Assembly (NCBI GenBank): GCA_029983695.1
Contig: JASBZB010000006.1
Location: 1 to 64,000, forward strand
Direction of reading: 5' to 3'
Length of the DNA: 64,000 nucleotides
From: Lutispora sp003527145
Lineage (GTDB): Bacteria > Bacillota > Clostridia > Lutisporales > Lutisporaceae
Below, one piece after another: positions 52,089 to 60,787 of the stretch (positions are counted from its first letter, which is position 1; each line of letters starts with the position of its first letter). A program made the position numbers and the translations under genes. The notes under the pieces are model-generated. The model was not told the DNA's origin, made no database searches, and saw only the letters and a program-made list of their open reading frames with translations.

Positions 52089-52958
52089 ATGATAAATATT
52101 ATTGATACATTTAAAGATTATGAAATATGCTTTCGTGAGAAATTAGATTCACCTGTAGAAGATAAAATTGATTTATGGGAAAGGTGCTATATATCAAAAT
52201 ATCCCGAGCTGGAGAAAAAATGTAAAGATGGTTATGAGTCTAAAGGTTATAGCTGGAGAAGGATTGCTCAGGAGAAGGTCTTTAACAGAACTGAAAAAGA
52301 CTTCAATAAAATGACATGCGCCCATAAAAATATATTGGAGGCTATGAAGAATATAAACACAAGAGCAGAAGAAGTATTTAATTTGGATTTGGACATAAAT
52401 TTGGTTTTATATTGCGGGCTATGCAATAGTGCAGGATGGGTTGATACCTATAACGGTAAAAGAGCAGTTCTCTATGGCATAGATAAAATCGCAGAGCTTA
52501 ATTGGCATACAATACAGAAGATAGAATCACTTATATCACATGAACTTTGTCATGTTGTTCATTTTCAAATTAGAGGTGAGGATAATTTACCTGGTAATGT
52601 TGAGCTAAATAATTATAACAAAGGTATTTGGTCTTTATATGAAGAAGGATTTGCACAGTTTTTTCAATACAAGCTATTAGGCAAAGAGGCTGATTCAAGA
52701 GGAAGAGCGTGGATTGAAGAATGTAGAATTAATGAGAGACAGCTAAAAAAGTTATATTTAGAAGCATTGCATGATGAAGGGAAAGGAACGCGAGATTTTT
52801 TTGGAGATTGGTTTAAAGTATTGGAAATAAGTGATGTGGGATATTTCCTTGGTGCTGAACTGGTCAGAAAGCTATATATTCAATATAATATAGCATATAT
52901 TGCACAACTGCCATTTATAGAAATAGAAAAACAGGTGATGAACTTTCTTGAAAACTGA
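52089..52958 (+). CDS. HExxH metallopeptidase-like protein
   Basis: ATG 52089 follows CAGGGGGA. The 289-residue protein has a zinc motif in IESLISHELCHVVHFQIRGED (HExxH as HELCH, near 149-153) and, about 45 residues on, WSLYEEGFAQFFQYKLLG with the EExF/xxE pattern of gluzincins giving the third ligand. It resembles DUF2268-like or other small gluzincin peptidases and has no signal peptide. The 130 bases before it include a weak GTTAACTAAG-centred palindrome, possibly another cassette end. Confidence 0.7.
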   Translation: MINIIDTFKDYEICFREKLDSPVEDKIDLWERCYISKYPELEKKCKDGYESKGYSWRRIAQEKVFNRTEKDFNKMTCAHKNILEAMKNINTRAEEVFNLDLDINLVLYCGLCNSAGWVDTYNGKRAVLYGIDKIAELNWHTIQKIESLISHELCHVVHFQIRGEDNLPGNVELNNYNKGIWSLYEEGFAQFFQYKLLGKEADSRGRAWIEECRINERQLKKLYLEALHDEGKGTRDFFGDWFKVLEISDVGYFLGAELVRKLYIQYNIAYIAQLPFIEIEKQVMNFLEN

Positions 52959-52972
52959 GGACAATCAATGGG

Positions 52973-53086
52973 GTGAAAGTATTGGCTTCTAAAGTGCTAC
53001 ATTACTTAATCGCAGAAGAAATAATAAAGAAGATACAGAAGCAGGGATATCAAGCTGTTATAGGCAATCATCATTTGAAAAATTGA
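52973..53086 (+). pseudogene. Short remnant ORF
   Basis: GTG 52973 opens 37 codons, ASKVLHYLIAEEIIKKIQKQGYQAVIGNHHLKN, which look like the first helix of a larger clostridial hydrolase (HYxIAExIxKK pattern). It stops just before the ribosome site of the next gene. It may be a leftover 5' end after a deletion. Confidence 0.35.
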
Positions 53087-53101
53087 TTGGAGGGTCATAT
53101 A

Positions 53102-53770
53102 ATGTTTAAAGGTTTTTCCGAAGATACCATTAAATATCTGAAAAAACTGAATGAGAATAACAATAAGCAGTGGTTTGAAGCCAATAGGGATAGGTATAAG
53201 AAAGTTTTGTATGAACCATTTGAAGAGCTTGTTTTGAATTTAGGGCCTTTTATGCTGTCTATTGATCCTTTATTAGATGTGAATCCCAAGAAGACAATAT
53301 CAAGAATCAACCGTGATGTCAGATTCTCAAAAGACAAGAGTCCATATAGAACGAATATGTGGATTGCTTTCAAAAGGACATATCAGGACTGGAAAGCAGA
53401 ACCAACGTATTTCTTTGAGATATGCCCCGATAATTATAGATATGGAATGGGTTTTTACAATTTACCAAAAGAATTTATGTCAAAGCTAAGAAGCATGATA
53501 GATGAGGGAGAAAAGAAGTTCACTAAAATTCATTCCCTATACATGAAACAAAACATATTTAAACTTGAAGGCGAGAAATATAAGCGAATTATTAATCCTG
53601 ATTTACCGGAAGAATTAAATGAATGGTATCAGAGGAAAGAATTATACTTTGCTTGCAGCAGAAAGATTGATGAACGTTTATTTACTCCGCTTCTAGTGGA
53701 TGATTTAATTGAAGGATTTGAAAAGATAGCCCCAATATATAACTTCCTCTTAGGATTAAGAGGAAGATAA
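53102..53770 (+). CDS. DUF2461 / TIGR02453 family protein
   Basis: ATG 53102 follows TTGGAGGG. The 222-residue protein matches the DUF2461 pattern: FSEDTIKYLKKLNENNNKQWFEANRDRYKKVLYEPFEELVLNL, then SRINRDVRFSKDKSPYRTNMWIAF and FFEICPDNYRYGMGFYNLP. Conserved Arg and Asp residues form a predicted anion-binding pocket. Function is unknown in bacteria, and length is normal. It appears intact, in contrast to the preceding region. Confidence 0.85.
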   Translation: MFKGFSEDTIKYLKKLNENNNKQWFEANRDRYKKVLYEPFEELVLNLGPFMLSIDPLLDVNPKKTISRINRDVRFSKDKSPYRTNMWIAFKRTYQDWKAEPTYFFEICPDNYRYGMGFYNLPKEFMSKLRSMIDEGEKKFTKIHSLYMKQNIFKLEGEKYKRIINPDLPEELNEWYQRKELYFACSRKIDERLFTPLLVDDLIEGFEKIAPIYNFLLGLRGR

Positions 53771-53830
53771 TAGGACAAGCAAAATATTGTGTATTTGCAG
53801 AGGGTTATAAACCAAGGAGGAGCAGAGTAA

Positions 53831-54196
53831 ATGACTACTAATGAAAATGATTTAAAAATATCAGATATGCTAAAATTATCGTATGACTTATGGGAGAAAC
53901 ATAGTGAGACCTGGTCTCCTATGAAGCCGGAATATGCAAAATTCTTTATCCTTTATATGATTGAAGAAATTGGAGAGGCTATTGCAATTATAAAGAAAAA
54001 GGGCGAGGCGGAAATTATGGACAACCCCGATGTTAGGGAACATTTTATTGAGGAATTAGGAGATGTTATAATGTATTTTATGGATGTCCTAAATAGATTT
54101 GATATTTCATCCGAAGAGTTTTCAAAAATTTATCTGAAGAAATTTCTGAAAAACATTAATAGAGATTATGAAGAGCAATACAAGAACCTTAAGTAA
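53831..54196 (+). CDS. MazG-like nucleotide pyrophosphohydrolase
   Basis: The 121-residue all-helical protein carries the MazG/dUTPase metal motif: FFILYMIEEIGEAIAIIKKKGEAE (EExxE) and HFIEELGDVIMYFMDVLNRF (ExxD). Single-domain members hydrolyse NTPs or dNTPs to the monophosphate, limiting damaged or stress nucleotides. CAAGGAGG is the ribosome site. It is followed 16 bases later by a membrane protein. Confidence 0.82.
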   Translation: MTTNENDLKISDMLKLSYDLWEKHSETWSPMKPEYAKFFILYMIEEIGEAIAIIKKKGEAEIMDNPDVREHFIEELGDVIMYFMDVLNRFDISSEEFSKIYLKKFLKNINRDYEEQYKNLK

Positions 54197-54212
54197 TGAT
54201 TGGGGGAATTAA

Positions 54213-54620
54213 ATGAAATCAAATTTTGTCCCAACCGTTAAAAACTCAGCATTATTATATTGTGTAATTTTTACGGTTGCAACATTAGCGGACAACATTT
54301 GGCAATTGTGCCGGGGACAGATAGCAGATTCAAATTATCATATTATAAATAGGGCAGTGGTTATTTTGATTGCCGTCATAACAATTACATTATTTGATAA
54401 GTTCAGGTTAAAAAGCAAGCTTTTATCCCACATAATATCCTATGCTATTTCAATGATAGCGGTTTTCACTTATGTATGGTTTACCAGCTTTTTAGACCCG
54501 TTGGGCCCCGGTGCATATCAAGGTATTTTCGTAATTTATACGCTTCTCACTATTTTACTTTCGGTAATAATTGAGATAAAAGAGCGTATTAAAAGAAAAA
54601 GGCAAAGCGTAACGAATTGA
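54213..54620 (+). CDS. Four-helix membrane protein (DUF6608-like)
   Basis: The 135-residue protein has four predicted membrane helices (about 12-31, 43-60, 70-92, 104-122). The polar motif DNIWQLCRGQIADSNYHIINRAVV between helices 1 and 2 and a basic C-terminus (KERIKRKRQ) are distinctive. It resembles the DUF6608 family by layout, with no known function. The ribosome site is TGGGGG. Confidence 0.6.
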   Translation: MKSNFVPTVKNSALLYCVIFTVATLADNIWQLCRGQIADSNYHIINRAVVILIAVITITLFDKFRLKSKLLSHIISYAISMIAVFTYVWFTSFLDPLGPGAYQGIFVIYTLLTILLSVIIEIKERIKRKRQSVTN

Positions 54621-54685
54621 ACAAAATATTAGTCATTCTGAAGATATATAACATACTCTACTCAACTTAAGGAGGAGATTACAAC

Positions 54686-55471
54686 ATGGAAGGAATTGCA
54701 AAGTATTATGAGGGTTACGATGAAGAGTCAAGATTGATCAAGGACAATTCTCACAAGGTTGAATTCATTTCAACAACTCATGTGCTGGATAAGAAGATAA
54801 AAAAAGATGCGAGGATATTGGAAGTTGGGGCAGGAACCGGAAGATATTCATTCTACTATCTCAATAAAGGACATATGATTACGGCATTGGATATTGTACA
54901 GAAAAATGTTGAGTTGATGATGGAAAAGGCCAGGACAATTGAGTCGAAAAATATAGAAATAAAGCTTGGCGATGCAAGGAACTTATCGCAGTTTGATTCA
55001 AATACTTTTGATGTTGTTTTATGCCTGGGGCCTATATATCATCTTTCAAAGCTGGAAGACCGGATTAAATGCATAGGTGAATGTATGAGGGTATTGAAGC
55101 CAGGCGGCATTTTGGCTGTTGCATATATAAATAGATATGCTCAATACGTTATTCAAATAAGCAGGGATAAAAATTATATTAATGATGAATCCTTAAGAAG
55201 TATAACTAAATCTGGAATCGAACCAGAGGAAGGTGAAAATTGTTTTTATTTTTCAACTTACGATGAAATGGAAGAAACTATGGCCGGTTTTAGTGCAGAA
55301 AAATTAGAGCATGTTGGAACCGACGGGATAGTTCACATGATGAGGGATAATATAAATGCTTTAGATGAGAGTGAGCTAGAGAAATGGTTGGATTATCACT
55401 TTATGACATTTGATAACCCTTCTCTCATAGGATATAGCTTACATAATTTGTACGTGTGCAAAAAGAAATAG
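54686..55471 (+). CDS. Class I SAM-dependent methyltransferase
   Basis: The 261-residue protein has ILEVGAGTGRYSFYYLNKGHMITALDIVQKNVELM (motif I and the acidic D), IEIKLGDARNLSQF, FDVVLCLGPIYHLSKLEDRIKCI and VLKPGGILAVAYINR, which together are typical of UbiE/YcgJ-like methyltransferases. AAGGAGGAG precedes the ATG. The substrate is unknown. It is not closely similar to the methyltransferase at 4.0 kb. Confidence 0.85.
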   Translation: MEGIAKYYEGYDEESRLIKDNSHKVEFISTTHVLDKKIKKDARILEVGAGTGRYSFYYLNKGHMITALDIVQKNVELMMEKARTIESKNIEIKLGDARNLSQFDSNTFDVVLCLGPIYHLSKLEDRIKCIGECMRVLKPGGILAVAYINRYAQYVIQISRDKNYINDESLRSITKSGIEPEEGENCFYFSTYDEMEETMAGFSAEKLEHVGTDGIVHMMRDNINALDESELEKWLDYHFMTFDNPSLIGYSLHNLYVCKKK

Positions 55472-55557
55472 CATTCCATATAACAGAGGTTTATGGATTT
55501 GCTGAATAAAGATTCTCAAAGAAAAAATTTCAATATGATGAGAGGAGAAGAACTTAA

Positions 55558-56079
55558 TTGAACTTCACATTTCAAGATTATTACTATGGCTACTTGAGCA
55601 TAGATAAAAAGGAACTTGAAATAGGTAAAAGGATATTTAGCTCTGATCAAAGAAATAAACCTTTAAATGGCCAATTTGTACAATACCTGATATCAACACA
55701 TATAGATGGAAGATTGATTTTTTCAGTAGCACCTCAATATTATGATGATTTATTTGAGTTTATTAAAGGACAAGCTGTTGACGATGCAGATGAGATAATT
55801 GAGATGCTTGACATTTTTTTCAGCAATAAATTAGAAAGCTTTAAGTTGAGGAAGATGTATAGATTAATTCCTGGCGAAGATTATGATATATGGAGTTCAT
55901 CGAATTCGTCTGCCGTGAAATTAACCAAGGAAATTTTCATGGAGGCTTTAGAAAATATAGATGAAGCGGAGAAAACGGAAGCCTGGGAGAGCAAAAAAGG
56001 TGAAATCTCAGGAGGTTGTTGCTTCGATAACATTATAAATTCTTGTATAGGGATCAGACCTTACAGAGCATTGCTCTAA
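55558..56079 (+). CDS. Hypothetical protein, 173 residues
   Basis: TTG 55558 follows GAGAGGAGAAG. The product contains LISTHIDGRLIFSVAPQYYDDLFEFI and FKLRKMYRLIP, a segment I associate with the N-terminal domain of certain longer GNAT proteins. Here the chain ends with GEISGGCCFDNIINSCIGIRPYRALL before any acetyl-CoA loop. It could be a truncated acetyltransferase or a stand-alone domain. No membrane segment is seen. Confidence 0.5.
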   Translation: MNFTFQDYYYGYLSIDKKELEIGKRIFSSDQRNKPLNGQFVQYLISTHIDGRLIFSVAPQYYDDLFEFIKGQAVDDADEIIEMLDIFFSNKLESFKLRKMYRLIPGEDYDIWSSSNSSAVKLTKEIFMEALENIDEAEKTEAWESKKGEISGGCCFDNIINSCIGIRPYRALL

Positions 56080-56129
56080 ATTAGTGTTTTATGCGGATAA
56101 GGATGATTTATATTTTTCGAGGTGAGGAT

Positions 56130-56660
56130 ATGAAAAAAGTTTATGTTATTTTTGCTGTATTTTTATTGCTGCTTGGAATTTCTGCCTGCTTCAGATTCTC
56201 CATCGTCGGAGTAAACAGAGACGGGCTTGAGGGCGATGCTCGTAAATCTCAAAAAATAGATGATAGCTGGCAGGTATCCAAATCTGTGACGGACGATCTT
56301 GGTGCATTGCTGTTTTATGATAAGCATTTAAATGATTTTACTTACTCCATTTATTTGAACAGAAAAGGATTCTCATTCGGATATTTTTTCCGCTCAGGCG
56401 GGAGTACCAGCGGCATTTCAAATGGTATTAGGGCCTTCAATTACGGCAGTTCCATGGCTTTAATTTCCATGAATAAGGTGAATGTGGCCCGAATTGAATG
56501 CGTGTCGGAAACTGGTCTAATACAAGACGCCGTTTATATGGTAGAGCCGGGTGAACCATTTGCTATTGCAATATCCGTTACTGATGATAGCATGACGGTG
56601 AAAATTTATGATCAAAATGGAAATGAAATTCCGATAACAGAAATCTCATCTTATGACTAA
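56130..56660 (+). CDS. Putative lipoprotein
   Basis: ATG 56130 follows CGAGGTGAGG. The in-frame 56091 start lacks a site. The 176-residue product has a lipoprotein signal (KKVYVIFAVFLLLLGISAC, Cys20) and a beta-rich exterior part: VTDDLGALLFYDKHLNDFTYSIYLNRKGFSFGYFFRSGGSTSGI and VTDDSMTVKIYDQNGNEIPI. No family is recognised. The gene is more GC-rich than those before it. Confidence 0.65.
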   Translation: MKKVYVIFAVFLLLLGISACFRFSIVGVNRDGLEGDARKSQKIDDSWQVSKSVTDDLGALLFYDKHLNDFTYSIYLNRKGFSFGYFFRSGGSTSGISNGIRAFNYGSSMALISMNKVNVARIECVSETGLIQDAVYMVEPGEPFAIAISVTDDSMTVKIYDQNGNEIPITEISSYD

Positions 56661-56785
56661 GTCTCACAATTTGCAGCCTTCATGAGCAGTAGGATATGGC
56701 AGAGCCTTTCCATTTGCGCGAATTTGGCGGAACTAAACCAGGCTCACCGGTGTATGTAGAAAAAAGAATTAGAAAAATATTAGCA

Positions 56786-56819
56786 AGCCCCTAAAAATAT
56801 CAAATAAATTTTAGGGGCT
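56786..56819. terminator. Bidirectional terminator between convergent genes
   Basis: AGCCCCTAAAA and TTTTAGGGGCT, an 11-bp stem whose A/T ends give U runs on both strands. The preceding 125 bases hold nothing recognisable. Confidence 0.8.
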
Positions 56820-56834
56820 ATAACTATTTTAGAA

Positions 56835-57224
56835 CTATTTACGGAAGTAGCTGACCGGATACTTTTTACCTATGGCGGCATTCGCACCCAAATGAGGATA
56901 GTAGTCTTCACTATGTTCTATTCGGCATAGTACAGGACCATATGTTGTTATTTTTGCACTTGTCTCTCTGTTTCCGCAATGACGGCATTCCAACCAAGAT
57001 GCGCCGTACATTCTAAAGTGATGATGAGGATAATCATAGTAAATACATGATTCTACTGGTATGTCAGGACCACCGGCACAGCTTCCTGTATATCTGTCAG
57101 CTTGCTGTTCACAAGAGCTGCATTCATTTGGGTCTTGTCCTGGTATGTTGGCATATGTATTGGAAATAAGCACACATAATACAAGTAGAATGATCAGGAG
57201 TTTTTTTGAAATTTTTTTAAACAT
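56835..57224 (-). CDS. Small secreted Cys- and His-containing protein
   Basis: Read leftward from ATG 57224, behind a GGAGGTG ribosome site. An upstream in-frame start at 57260 is not supported. The 129 residues begin with a signal peptide (FKKISKKLLIILLVLCVLISNTYA). The mature part has six or seven cysteines, including ECSSCEQQ and WLECRHCGNR, plus DYPHHHFRMYG. Two CxxC pairs could bind a metal or form disulfides. No family is recognised. Confidence 0.65.
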   Translation of the reverse strand: MFKKISKKLLIILLVLCVLISNTYANIPGQDPNECSSCEQQADRYTGSCAGGPDIPVESCIYYDYPHHHFRMYGASWLECRHCGNRETSAKITTYGPVLCRIEHSEDYYPHLGANAAIGKKYPVSYFRK

Positions 57225-57353
57225 AATCACACCTCCAAAATCTGATTCATGCGCAAACATGCTAATAAAAAATATGAAAAATATTTAAAGTTTATACCAT
57301 TCAGTAAATAAAAATACAGTTATCTCTTTCTAAAACTTTATAGTGGCTTACAT

Positions 57354-57383
57354 GAGCAGAAAGCTAAGCTTGCTGCTCTTTTT
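57354..57383 (+). terminator. Isolated terminator-like hairpin
   Basis: GAGCAG-A-AAGC, TAA loop, GCTT-G-CTGCTC then TTTTT. It lies upstream of the riboswitch promoter, with no + strand gene in front, so it may end antisense or read-through transcription, or be the relic of an older leader. Confidence 0.5.
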
Positions 57384-57430
57384 CATACCTATTTCAATAT
57401 ATGACAACAGCGTACAAAAACAAACAGTTA

Positions 57431-57459
57431 TTGACATAAAAGGTAATTGGAAATATAAT
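57431..57459 (+). promoter_or_regulatory. Consensus promoter of the riboswitch transcript
   Basis: TTGACA (57431-57436), 17 bases, TATAAT (57454-57459), about 110 bases before the aptamer. Confidence 0.75.
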
Positions 57460-57571
57460 GGTAATGTTGTTTGAATAAACAATTCCTTTTCGCAATAATA
57501 TCAATTCACAGCTATAAACACAGCAGGATTTACAGCAAATGCAATTAAATATTATTTTAGTATTACTGTTA

Positions 57572-57660
57572 TGCTATATGATAATGGCAAACTTATCGAA
57601 AGGTAGGGGCGCAAAGCTACGAGTCTAAGGTGGAAACACTATGACAGTCGGGCCGCCAAG
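57572..57660 (+). promoter_or_regulatory. c-di-GMP-I riboswitch (GEMM-I)
   Basis: ATAATGGCAAACTTATCGAA, AGGTAGGGGCGCAAAGC, TACGAGTCTAAGG and, after the P3 loop TGGAAACACTATG, ACAGTCGGGCCGCC. The GGCAAAC box, GAAA tetraloop, CGCAAAGC core and CAGUCGGGC-type 3' strand match the GEMM-I consensus (Vc2-like). A rho-independent terminator follows within 15 bases, so binding of c-di-GMP most likely controls transcription of the HD-GYP gene. Confidence 0.9.
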
Positions 57661-57673
57661 ATAGAGTTTTTTT

Positions 57674-57706
57674 AAGCCATGGCCATTATAGCGCCATGGC
57701 TTTTAT
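57674..57706 (+). terminator. Riboswitch expression-platform terminator
   Basis: AAGCCATGGC and GCCATGGCTT form a 10-bp stem (9-base loop) followed by TTATAATTTT. It sits directly after the aptamer, with TTTTTTT at 57667-57673 just before the stem. Confidence 0.85.
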
Positions 57707-57771
57707 AATTTTAGGATTTTATATAGATACTATATAAGAAAAATGAAGTATAATTTTGAGGTGAATTCGTT

Positions 57772-58350
57772 GTGTCCAATGATAATGATTTTGATCTGTT
57801 TGAGAGCAACATTGATGATCTGCTGAAGCTGCTGAAATTTGATTCCAATACCTACAAGCATTCGATGAATGTAGCTCAATATTCAAAAAAATTTACTGAG
57901 CTGCTGGGTGATGAAGTTAATATTAATACGATCTATTATTCCGGCTTGTTCCATGATATTGGTAAAATAAAAGTTGACTCCAGTATACTGAATAAAAAAA
58001 GTGAGCTTAAGCCTGAAGAATTTAGCAGCATGATGAAGCATTCTCAGTTTGGTTATAACATATTAAAGCGAACTCATATGCCCAAGGAAATGAAGTTTGC
58101 AGCATTCTTTCATCATGAGCGCTGGGATGGAAAGGGTTATCCCTGGCATTTGGAGGCGGGGCAGATCCCTAAAGTAGCAAGGCTTATAAGCATATGTGAC
58201 GTATTTGACGCATTGACTTCCGACAGACCTTATAGAAAGGCATATTCAATAGAAAAGGCATTAAATATTATGCAGAATTCAAAAGGGCAATTCGACCGGG
58301 AATTATTTAAAGCATTTATTGACAACTTGGATTCAATAATCGATAGGTAG
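57772..58350 (+). CDS. HD-GYP domain protein, likely c-di-GMP phosphodiesterase
   Basis: GTG 57772 lies eight bases after GAGGTG. The 192-residue stand-alone HD-GYP domain has HSMNVAQYSKKF, LFHDIGKIKVDSSIL (HD at 61-62, DxxK), MMKHSQFGYNIL, FFHHERWDGKGYPWHLEAGQIPKVARLISICDVFDALTSDRPYR with the diagnostic HHERxDGxGYP. All metal ligands appear present. It should cleave c-di-GMP, and the upstream c-di-GMP-I riboswitch makes it a natural feedback target. A REC or sensor domain is absent. Confidence 0.9.
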   Translation: MSNDNDFDLFESNIDDLLKLLKFDSNTYKHSMNVAQYSKKFTELLGDEVNINTIYYSGLFHDIGKIKVDSSILNKKSELKPEEFSSMMKHSQFGYNILKRTHMPKEMKFAAFFHHERWDGKGYPWHLEAGQIPKVARLISICDVFDALTSDRPYRKAYSIEKALNIMQNSKGQFDRELFKAFIDNLDSIIDR

Positions 58351-58370
58351 GAATTTAATAAATTATCAGG

Positions 58371-58395
58371 CAGGTGAGAAAAATCACCTGTTTTT
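58371..58395 (+). terminator. Terminator after the HD-GYP gene
   Basis: CAGGTGA, GAAAAA loop, TCACCTG then TTTTT. Confidence 0.85.
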
Positions 58396-58493
58396 ACTTT
58401 ATCGGTATTAAGCATATAGGTTATGACAATCGTAACTGGTATAATAATAGCAAGAACATATAATTTATAATCAAGTGTAATGGAGGGGTTTTT

Positions 58494-58917
58494 ATGAAGT
58501 CTGCTGATCTATACCATCGATTGGAACGGGATTTTATCTCGGAAAACATGAGAGATAACTGGGCGAAATACATGGGCGAATTAGAAGAGTATCTTTCTCC
58601 TAATTTCAAAGAAAGAATCATTAGCAAAGCTTAGAGAGAATAGAGTATCTATATATAATTTACATGTGCCGTTGGATAACTTCAGCGAATATTCAACAAG
58701 CAAGACTTTAGCTGATGTTCTTATTACAGGCATTTCAGCCAACAATGAAGATTACTCAGAAGTTCATGAGCTTGAGCGGAAAAGCCGCATTAATATTCTA
58801 GGAGGAACACATTATTCCACTGAAAAATTTGCATGTCAAAAGATGTGTACTTATTTTGAAAAGCTTGGACTCGTCTCTGCCTTTATTGAAGGAGAACCGG
58901 TATATGAGGATATGTAA
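58494..58917 (+). pseudogene. Nif3-like dinuclear-metal protein, internally deleted
   Basis: ATG 58494 after TGGAGGGG opens MKSADLYHRLERDFISENMRDNWAKYM, the N-terminus of a Nif3-like protein, and stops at TAG 58632. In another frame the text continues KLRENRVSIYNLHVPLDNFSEYSTSKTLADVL, then jumps to ITGISANNEDYSEVHELERKSRINILGGTHYSTEKFACQKMC, which is the C-terminal end. Intact members have about 270 residues. Here roughly half is missing in two pieces, with one frameshift. The HVPLD and GTHYSTE ligand segments survive, but the enzyme cannot be whole. Confidence 0.75.
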
Positions 58918-58961
58918 GCTTATTATGTGATAAAAAGTGATTGAACAAAGAGGAGAGCATT

Positions 58962-59852
58962 ATGCATGAAACAGAAGTAAAGGGTATCCTATCAGCTCAA
59001 AACGGAATGAATATATACCGCGGCTGTACTCATGGATGCATTTATTGTGATTCGAGGAGCAAGTGTTATCAGATGCATCATGATTTTGAAGATATAGAAG
59101 TTAAGATAAATGCGGCAGAACTTTTAGAGGATGCTTTGCGCAGAAAAAGGAAAAAATGCATAATCGGCACCGGGGCAATGAGCGATCCATATATTCATCT
59201 GGAGGAAAAATTGGGCAACACCAGAAAATGCATTGAGCTTATTCATCACTATGGATTCGGACTGGCTATACAGACCAAGTCCGCAAGAATTCTAAGAGAC
59301 CTGGAACTGTTCAAAAAAATTAATGAAAAGTCAAAGTGTGTAGTACAGATGACCCTTACTACTTATGATGAAGCTTTGAATAAGGTCATCGAACCCAATG
59401 TGAGCACCACAAGAGAACGGTTTGAAGCGTTGAAGATAATGCGCGATAACGGAATCCCTACGGTAGTCTGGTTGAGTCCTGTTTTACCGTTTATCAATGA
59501 TACGGAGGAAAATATCCTGGGGATTTTGGATTACTGTATAGAGGCGAAAGTACATGGCATCATCTGCTTTGGCATAGGATTGACCCTAAGAGAGGGGAAC
59601 CGGGAATACTTCTATAAGAAGTTGGATGAGCATTTTCCCGGGATGAAAGGCAGATATATTGAAAAGTACGGCTATGCATATCAAGTAAGCAGCCCTAACA
59701 ACGGCAAGCTGATGAGCATGGTGAAAAGAATATGCAGATCCCATGGTATATTGTGTGACATTAATGAATGCTTCAGCTACCTTCACAAATTTGAGGATAA
59801 AAATGAGTATGAGCAATTGATGTTGCCGGGACTGGATAAGCTGGGGGAATAG
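58962..59852 (+). CDS. SPL-family radical SAM protein
   Basis: ATG 58962 follows AGAGGAGAG. The 296-residue protein has the SAM-radical cluster motif in NIYRGCTHGCIYCDSRS (Cys22, Cys26, Cys29), then GTGAMSDPYIHLEEKLGNTRKCIELI and QTKSARILRDLELF, as in spore photoproduct lyase-like proteins. The conserved hydrogen-atom Cys of true SplB is not evident, so it is more likely one of the widespread SPL relatives of unknown substrate. It appears intact. Confidence 0.85.
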   Translation: MHETEVKGILSAQNGMNIYRGCTHGCIYCDSRSKCYQMHHDFEDIEVKINAAELLEDALRRKRKKCIIGTGAMSDPYIHLEEKLGNTRKCIELIHHYGFGLAIQTKSARILRDLELFKKINEKSKCVVQMTLTTYDEALNKVIEPNVSTTRERFEALKIMRDNGIPTVVWLSPVLPFINDTEENILGILDYCIEAKVHGIICFGIGLTLREGNREYFYKKLDEHFPGMKGRYIEKYGYAYQVSSPNNGKLMSMVKRICRSHGILCDINECFSYLHKFEDKNEYEQLMLPGLDKLGE

Positions 59853-59908
59853 GTTGAATAAAGTTATCTGTGTTAAAAAATGCTGTGAAGTTAGAGGGGG
59901 ATTCTAAT

Positions 59909-60637
59909 ATGAACAAGACTGGTAAATGCTTGCTGCTGATTATGGTATTAGGTATGCTGATGATGTCAATCCTGTCTGCACCAGCTATGGCAAACTCTGC
60001 GGAACCGCCGTCATTGGTAATACTCGTCATCAATCCGCCGGATGATCTTTCAATTGCATTGGTATCCAATGAAAAACAATCGGAAGCGGTAGTCCGACGG
60101 GTTGCATGGGAAGGATATTACGCCTTTTATTCGCGAGATATGCAGGCTGACGGAAAGTATACGTTCAAAGCCGCCACAAACGGGGAGAGCTTTGAATTTA
60201 CGATCAGCGGACCCTTGCAGCGCTATAATAATGTGTTCACCTTGAATTTATCCACTCAAGAGCTTACACCTGGGAAATATCCGCTTCGCTCAGTGCTCCT
60301 GGTCTCAATCCGGTTATTGCTCACGCTTTTGCTTGAAGGCGTGATCTTCATGCTCTTCAGGTTCAGGAAAAAGAGAAGCTGGCTTGTATTTCTTGCTGTG
60401 AACCTTGTTACTCAGGGCGTGTTGAATATCTGGCTGAATAGCGGAGGCTCGCTGATGCCTAGCTACTTGATCTTCGCCTTGATCATAGGAGAGTTTTTTG
60501 TATTCACTGCCGAGATGATTGCGCTTCCCATTTTCATTAAGGAGCATAAAAAAAGCTATATCTTGATTTATGCTTTTATAGCAAACCTTATAAGCTTAAT
60601 TGCCGGCGGTTATATTATATCAGTTTTGCCTGTTTAG
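59909..60637 (+). CDS. Membrane protein with exported N-terminal domain
   Basis: ATG 59909 follows GAGGGGGA. The 242-residue product has a signal peptide (about 1-28), an exported beta-rich domain (about 30-130: LVILVINPPDDLSIALVSNEKQ, AWEGYYAFYSRDMQADGKYTFKAATNGESFEFTI) and four or five membrane helices (about 132-240). No family is confidently recognised. The beta domain followed by helices resembles carotenoid/CPBP-neighbour proteins only in outline. A terminator follows. Confidence 0.65.
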   Translation: MNKTGKCLLLIMVLGMLMMSILSAPAMANSAEPPSLVILVINPPDDLSIALVSNEKQSEAVVRRVAWEGYYAFYSRDMQADGKYTFKAATNGESFEFTISGPLQRYNNVFTLNLSTQELTPGKYPLRSVLLVSIRLLLTLLLEGVIFMLFRFRKKRSWLVFLAVNLVTQGVLNIWLNSGGSLMPSYLIFALIIGEFFVFTAEMIALPIFIKEHKKSYILIYAFIANLISLIAGGYIISVLPV

Positions 60638-60694
60638 GAGTGGAGGTCGCTGTATAGGGTTATGTTTTTAGGATATTTATTTAGTTTTGCATCT

Positions 60695-60734
60695 AAAAAG
60701 AACGTCAGAAACGTCGAGCAATGACGTTCTTTTT
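60695..60734. terminator. Terminator
   Basis: AAAAAGAACGTC and GACGTTCTTTTT, 12-bp perfect stem with a 16-base loop. U-rich on both strands. Confidence 0.8.
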
Positions 60735-60787
60735 GAATTATAATATAATCACTTCCGGAAGAAAAGATTAGAGGGGGAGGTAAAATT

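Noticed and set aside
58494..58917. Two adjacent small intact genes
   Set aside because: Both pieces read as consecutive parts of one Nif3-like protein, so a deleted gene is the simpler reading.
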